In this document: positions 60,501 through 64,000 of the stretch, piece by piece | Position numbering within the stretch: position 1 is the stretch's first letter | Layout: each line of letters begins with the position of its first letter | From: Hydractinia symbiolongicarpus | Taxonomy: Eukaryota > Cnidaria > Hydrozoa > Anthoathecata > Hydractiniidae | Direction of reading: 5' to 3' | DNA: 64,000 nucleotides | Assembly: GCF_029227915.1 (NCBI RefSeq) | Contig: NC_079882.1 | Span: forward strand, 23,069,001 to 23,133,000 | Program-made: the position numbers and the translations under genes | The notes under the pieces: generated by a model | What the model was told of the DNA's origin: nothing | Databases searched by the model: none | Seen by the model: the letters and a program-made list of their open reading frames with translations, nothing else

Positions 60501-63244
60501 ATTATGATGTCATAATGATGCCAATGCGTCCATATGATGTCATATTGTTTTGCATGTTTAGTTTCAGGGGAGACATAATTAACTTCCATCCAATTGATCA
60601 ATTTGGATTTTTTTCTATTTTGATGTCGCTTATAAGATTAAAGTAAAGGTGTGTCCTCTTTTATAGTTTGAAAAACTAAAAGATCCACAAATTTGGATGG
60701 ATGCGGCAACACAAATGTTTTTCACGTTGAGTTTGGGTTTCGGTGCATTAGTTTCATTCGCCAGTTACATGCCTATCAAAAACAACTGCGTGAGAGATGC
60801 TTACACGGTGGTATTTATCAACTGCGGGACGTCTATATTTGCTGGCATTGTTGTATTTTCTATTTTGGGACATCGAGAACACGTTTTAGGACCAAATGCT
60901 GGCTCATTAGAAGAGGTAAAGCGTGTCTTCTTTGCTTTAGCGCGGTTGTGTTTTGTTTGGAAATGTAATTTAGAGAATTTTGCTGAAATCTAAAGCTAAA
61001 TTCGACAATCTTTCATTATGAGAAACGTTGAGACGTGAAATAATTAGGATGTTTTAAGATTTTTCTAATAATAATGAGGGAAATCTTCTCAGTTGAAGAT
61101 TACCCATTCATACAGCAACTTCACTTAAAACAGCGAAAACAAATCTTTTGGATAACACTTTAATACTAACATTAACGACAATACTCTACTTGTACAAACA
61201 TCATTGTCACTCTATTAACTATTGTTTTTGTATTAATTTTTAGATTGGTGGAGGTCCTGGTCTTGCTTTTATTACTTTTTGTGACGCCTTTCTTCAAATG
61301 CCCATTTCTCCATTATGGTCCATTCTATTTTTTATCATGTTGATATTACTTGGTATTGATTCAGAGTTCGGAACATTAGAAGGTGCCATTGCTCCATTTT
61401 ATGATATGGGATGGGTGACGATGGGAAAATCAAAATTTACAGGTATATTCAATTGCGTTAGGATTTAATTTACGTGTGCTAGTCCCAGAAACATCATGAA
61501 GTTTAATTAGCGGTTGATAACAACGAAATTCAATCTCTGCTCCGGCATAGAAATGATATTTGAATGTTATAAATTTATATTTTTCACTACACCAATTTGC
61601 TAAGTAAACTTTCAAAATATGTAAAAAATGAAGAAAGCCGCAACGACTTTTACTTTGCTTCGAAAACGTGTAATAGAAGAGCCAGATGTTGGCACATAAA
61701 ACCAAAATACATCCACTAAGTCACTCTTGATTTTCTGTTATAGCAATTGTCGCTGTTTGTATGATGATTGTTGGACTTGGTCTGGTATCCTCGCCAGGAT
61801 TCTATGCTTTTCAAATATTCGACGATTTTTCTGTATCGTTAGGCCTCTTATTTATCGCGTTTTTCCAAACTATTGGTGTTTCCTGGGTCTATGGCAATGA
61901 CCGGTAAGTGACCATATGTGATTATGTGTGTAAGTTGGTGCTAGGTATGAAATGAAAAAAAAACATGATTGATATTAAGTAATTTACGACATATTCGTTG
62001 TACGGAATATTCAATATGTTGCTTTATTAATAAAGCTTTTTCATCAAATTTTTCTTTTCTCATCATTTTCGAAAATCCCATCATTAAATTAAAGTGTTTT
62101 TCAAAATCTCCTAGAATGGTATGCATTTGCTTAATCTAGCCACCAAGCTTTGCCACGACGCTTTTTTGACTGCTTTCCTGTCGTGGAGGATGCAAAACTT
62201 AATGCAGTACATATGTTTTAGATTTGCTGATGATATTGAATATATGACTGGTAAACGACCTTATCTTTTTTGGATGATTTGTTGGAAATATATTTCACCA
62301 TTAGCTATATTTATCATCTTCGTTGCAAACTGTGCAAAACTTGGATCAAAGGGCGCTTTCTACAATGTGTATGTTGGATGCGTCAACCAATTGGTGAGTA
62401 TCTACAGTTAGTAATTAAGACAGGTTTTATATTCACTCTGCATGATTAGGTCGAAATTTTGATATTTTTAAGCAGGCGTTAAACACGGAGACCAGGTTAA
62501 GTTTTTTTGAACTATTTTAAAAAGAAAACTTGTTAGAGATTTCGATGATATATAAAGATATGAATTTATTAAAATTTATCTTACATAGCCCATATGAAAC
62601 ACTTGTGAAATAAGGAAAATAATAAATGCAATCCGTAAGCATAGTTTCAGAGTTGTCTTATCAAGGGCTTCCACGGAATCCGCACCCTAGACCGTTCATT
62701 ACAAAACTGTGAGGCTAGGTTTTGATGCGGTTTTTAAAGTGGTGAAAAATGTTAATATAAATCAATTTTTCGACCATAAAGGAGCGACATAAATAATCTT
62801 TAAATTTTCTATTTACATATAAACTTGTGTACTGGTGTCATACGCCAATCTCTATAATTGGCAATTCCAATAAGCGTATAGCACGAGCTTGTGCAAATCG
62901 GCCAATGAAATAGTTTAGCATACAGTGCGTGATCATACAATTAACTCTTAGACATTTACCTTTAGCAAAACTTCTCTCCGTTGCATATGGGAACGAAAAA
63001 GTCGACAGCTAAAGTGCATTACCCTGGGTGGGCACAATTCATTATTTTTGTTTTCATCACAATTACAATGGTACCGATTATAGTGTATTTGGTAAAAGAC
63101 TTTATTAAGAATCCACAACAATGGAAGGATGGGTTGAAAAAGAAATTGACTTCGTTAGTTGATTACCATCCAGATCCATACCGAATTGACCCAAGTCGAC
63201 GAAAGTCACCAGAAGAAGTCGAAATTGATATCTTGAAGGGATAA
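51521..63244 (+). CDS. SLC6 Na+/Cl- dependent transporter, copy 2, 10 exons
   Basis: Tandem paralogue of the gene at 34699-43997. Exons: 51521-51566, 57406-57600, 58317-58584, 58851-59268, 60163-60273, 60667-60915, 61244-61442, 61744-61903, 62222-62393, 62966-63244; all in phase, 698 residues. Exons of 268, 111, 199, 160 and 172 bases equal those of copy 1. TM1 reads [17 protein letters not shown] (G64), excluding a monoamine-type Asp. TM6 Q362 and T366, TM7 N398 and S402, TM8 [12 protein letters not shown]. The N-terminus is short (about 50 residues) and acidic, unlike copy 1. EL2 is expanded by an 18-bp repeat into a run of N-glycosylation sites between C181 and C244. Exon 1 is placed by phase and reading frame across a 5.8-kb intron, and is less certain than the rest; an in-frame ATG could exist elsewhere. 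Confidence 0.9.
52100..52151. repeat. Hairpin with 21-bp stem in SLC6 copy 2 intron 1
   Basis: gccatcttggaaatgagagtt and aactcttgtttccaaaatggc pair with three non-Watson-Crick positions around a 10-base loop; a few outer A-T pairs extend the stem. Could be a small MITE or a hairpin RNA precursor. Confidence 0.5.
54054..54600 (+). repeat. 179-bp tandem array, about three units
   Basis: aactttgtggattatacc begins at 54096, 54275 and 54454, an exact 179-base period. Units two and three are almost identical; the first lacks a short ttcctcttatgaa segment near its start. Confidence 0.9.
55850..56035 (+). repeat. About 62-bp tandem repeat with gcggacgttttaggcg core
   Basis: The core appears near 55892, 55955 and 56017, and a partial gtcgttttaggcg at 55861. 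Linking sequence (cattcattcggaacttt, ttttttcttcc) repeats too. Confidence 0.75.
57743..57781. repeat. Hairpin with 16-bp stem in SLC6 copy 2 intron 2
   Basis: aatcacagtcactcgg pairs with ccgagtcactgtgatt, one mismatch, loop ttatttt. Confidence 0.55.
58041..58245 (+). repeat. SINE-like element in SLC6 copy 2 intron 2
   Basis: A box B-like ggttcggtcc (58091-58100) follows a degenerate head, then a body with ttaggtaggcattgccggtg and cacattgataacagtg. It ends about 70 bases before exon 3. Confidence 0.45.
58903..59019 (+). repeat. 18-bp in-frame coding repeat making NxS sequons
   Basis: Unit aatacgagcggatctttc, seven units from N188 to N224 of the SLC6 copy 2 protein, decaying toward the 3' side. 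The 18-base period keeps frame and encodes FNTSGS-like hexapeptides. Confidence 0.9.
59511..60010. mobile_element. pogo/Tigger-like MITE in SLC6 copy 2 intron 4
   Basis: Ends CAGCACACTCCCGATAACTC and, reversed, CAGTACACTCCCGATAACTC; 25 bases with one mismatch. TA flanks both sides (59509-59510, 60011-60012). The inside repeats gataactcgaac many times near both ends. 500 bases, no transposase. Confidence 0.8.
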
Positions 63245-64000
63245 ATCTGCCTAGCCATACGCATATTGCTAACTTCTGCTCGAATTATAACTAGTGGCAT
63301 ACAAAAGATTTGTGTTATCAACTTTTTTATATATATATATTTCAACGTTTTCCAGTCAGGTTGGCCCACAGACTGTGATATATAATTATGTTAGGCTGTG
63401 ATGTTCTAGTTTGCTTACTGCACTTGGAGCGGAAGGTCAAAATATGAACATGGAAATGTGAAAATTGTTAATTATTATTACTTATAATGAATTGTTTTTA
63501 CTGTAGAAAAATTGTCTATATATCAGAAAAGCTGATTTGTTTTGTCCTATGATCTTGGTCAAAGTAGGTGTAGAAAAACCCGTGAATATTAAAGTTAGTC
63601 CCCACAATACGTTAGATCAAAACTGTTAAAATGTGCTAATTATTGCTGACGTCAGCACGTCCTTTTTTTTTTAATTCCGGGGCCTTTGCTGGCGAGGACG
63701 TGAATACTGTAATGTAGGCATGCAACAAACAGGCTGTCCACCTGATCTACGCATGCGCCAATGTACAATACGATAACCCTGCAATACCACAAGTAGATTT
63801 GATATTTTACATATTTTTTTGTCTTCTATTAACTTCCATACAGTGGTACAATTTCAATTTTTTTATAGTGACTTTTAAAGTTTAACTTGTACAGGAGAAG
63901 CACATGGAGTTGCTTTTCATTTAGACTGCATAAAAAGCAACCAAGCTAGTTTTCTAGGTGTTGACGTTCACAGCCTAAACGCTGATCTGCCATAGCAACT
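63245..64000. other. 3' flank of SLC6 copy 2
   Basis: No further gene recognised to the window edge. A tatatatata tract lies near 63331. A CRE-type palindrome is at 63644-63657. Confidence 0.5.
63644..63657. promoter_or_regulatory. CRE-like perfect palindrome
   Basis: tgctgacgtcagca, a 14-base perfect palindrome around the bZIP/CREB core TGACGTCA. There is no adjacent promoter in the window, so its role is open. Confidence 0.3.

Noticed and set aside
60693-60968. Out-of-frame open frame over SLC6 exon 6
   Set aside because: It is a shadow of the transporter frame, which carries the conserved TM6 and TM7 motifs.

Overview
The window is eukaryotic, almost certainly metazoan DNA: AT-rich, with long intergenic spaces, GT-AG introns, and genes that only assemble into full-length proteins across 4 to 11 exons. 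The gene content (secreted DNase I, membrane-anchored SDR9C-type dehydrogenases, SLC6 transporters) and the mix of repeats (tRNA-derived SINEs, Helitrons, Penelope-like, hAT-like and pogo-like elements) would fit a cnidarian, perhaps a hydrozoan. That placement is an impression and not proven by anything seen here.

Layout. 1-6.2 kb: repeats only (a SINE, a fold-back element interrupted by a tiny Helitron, more Helitron ends, a Penelope-like GIY-YIG fragment next to a DNA-transposon remnant). 6.8-12.7 kb, minus strand: a complete DNase I-family gene with all catalytic residues and two possible last exons, one giving a normal 282-residue enzyme and the other adding about 150 residues of unrecognised sequence. 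14.3-16.7 kb and 19.4-22.3 kb, minus strand: two tandem paralogues of a membrane-anchored short-chain dehydrogenase (retinol / 17-beta-hydroxysteroid / beta-hydroxybutyrate dehydrogenase branch), each with four exons and identical splice phases. 22.3-34.7 kb: gene-poor, with a 1.4-kb tandem duplication, MITEs, and two weak orphan ORFs. 34.7-44.0 kb and 51.5-63.2 kb, plus strand: two tandem SLC6 transporter paralogues (11 and 10 exons) with conserved splice phases and several equal exon sizes, but very different N-termini and extracellular loop 2. 44-51.5 kb: a 21-bp minisatellite and a head-to-tail Helitron junction. The first intron of the second SLC6 gene holds a 3.3-kb hAT-like element that itself contains satellite repeats.

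No operon logic applies. The genes look like independent housekeeping or tissue genes: a secreted endonuclease, two ER-membrane oxidoreductases, and two plasma-membrane solute transporters. What stands out is duplication followed by local sequence exchange between copies, repeat-driven protein change (a run of N-glycosylation sites made by an 18-bp repeat in one transporter), and unusually small Helitrons with intact termini. I did not find anything that I can call a wholly new biological system. The DNase C-terminal extension and the sequon array are the strongest candidates for something undescribed.
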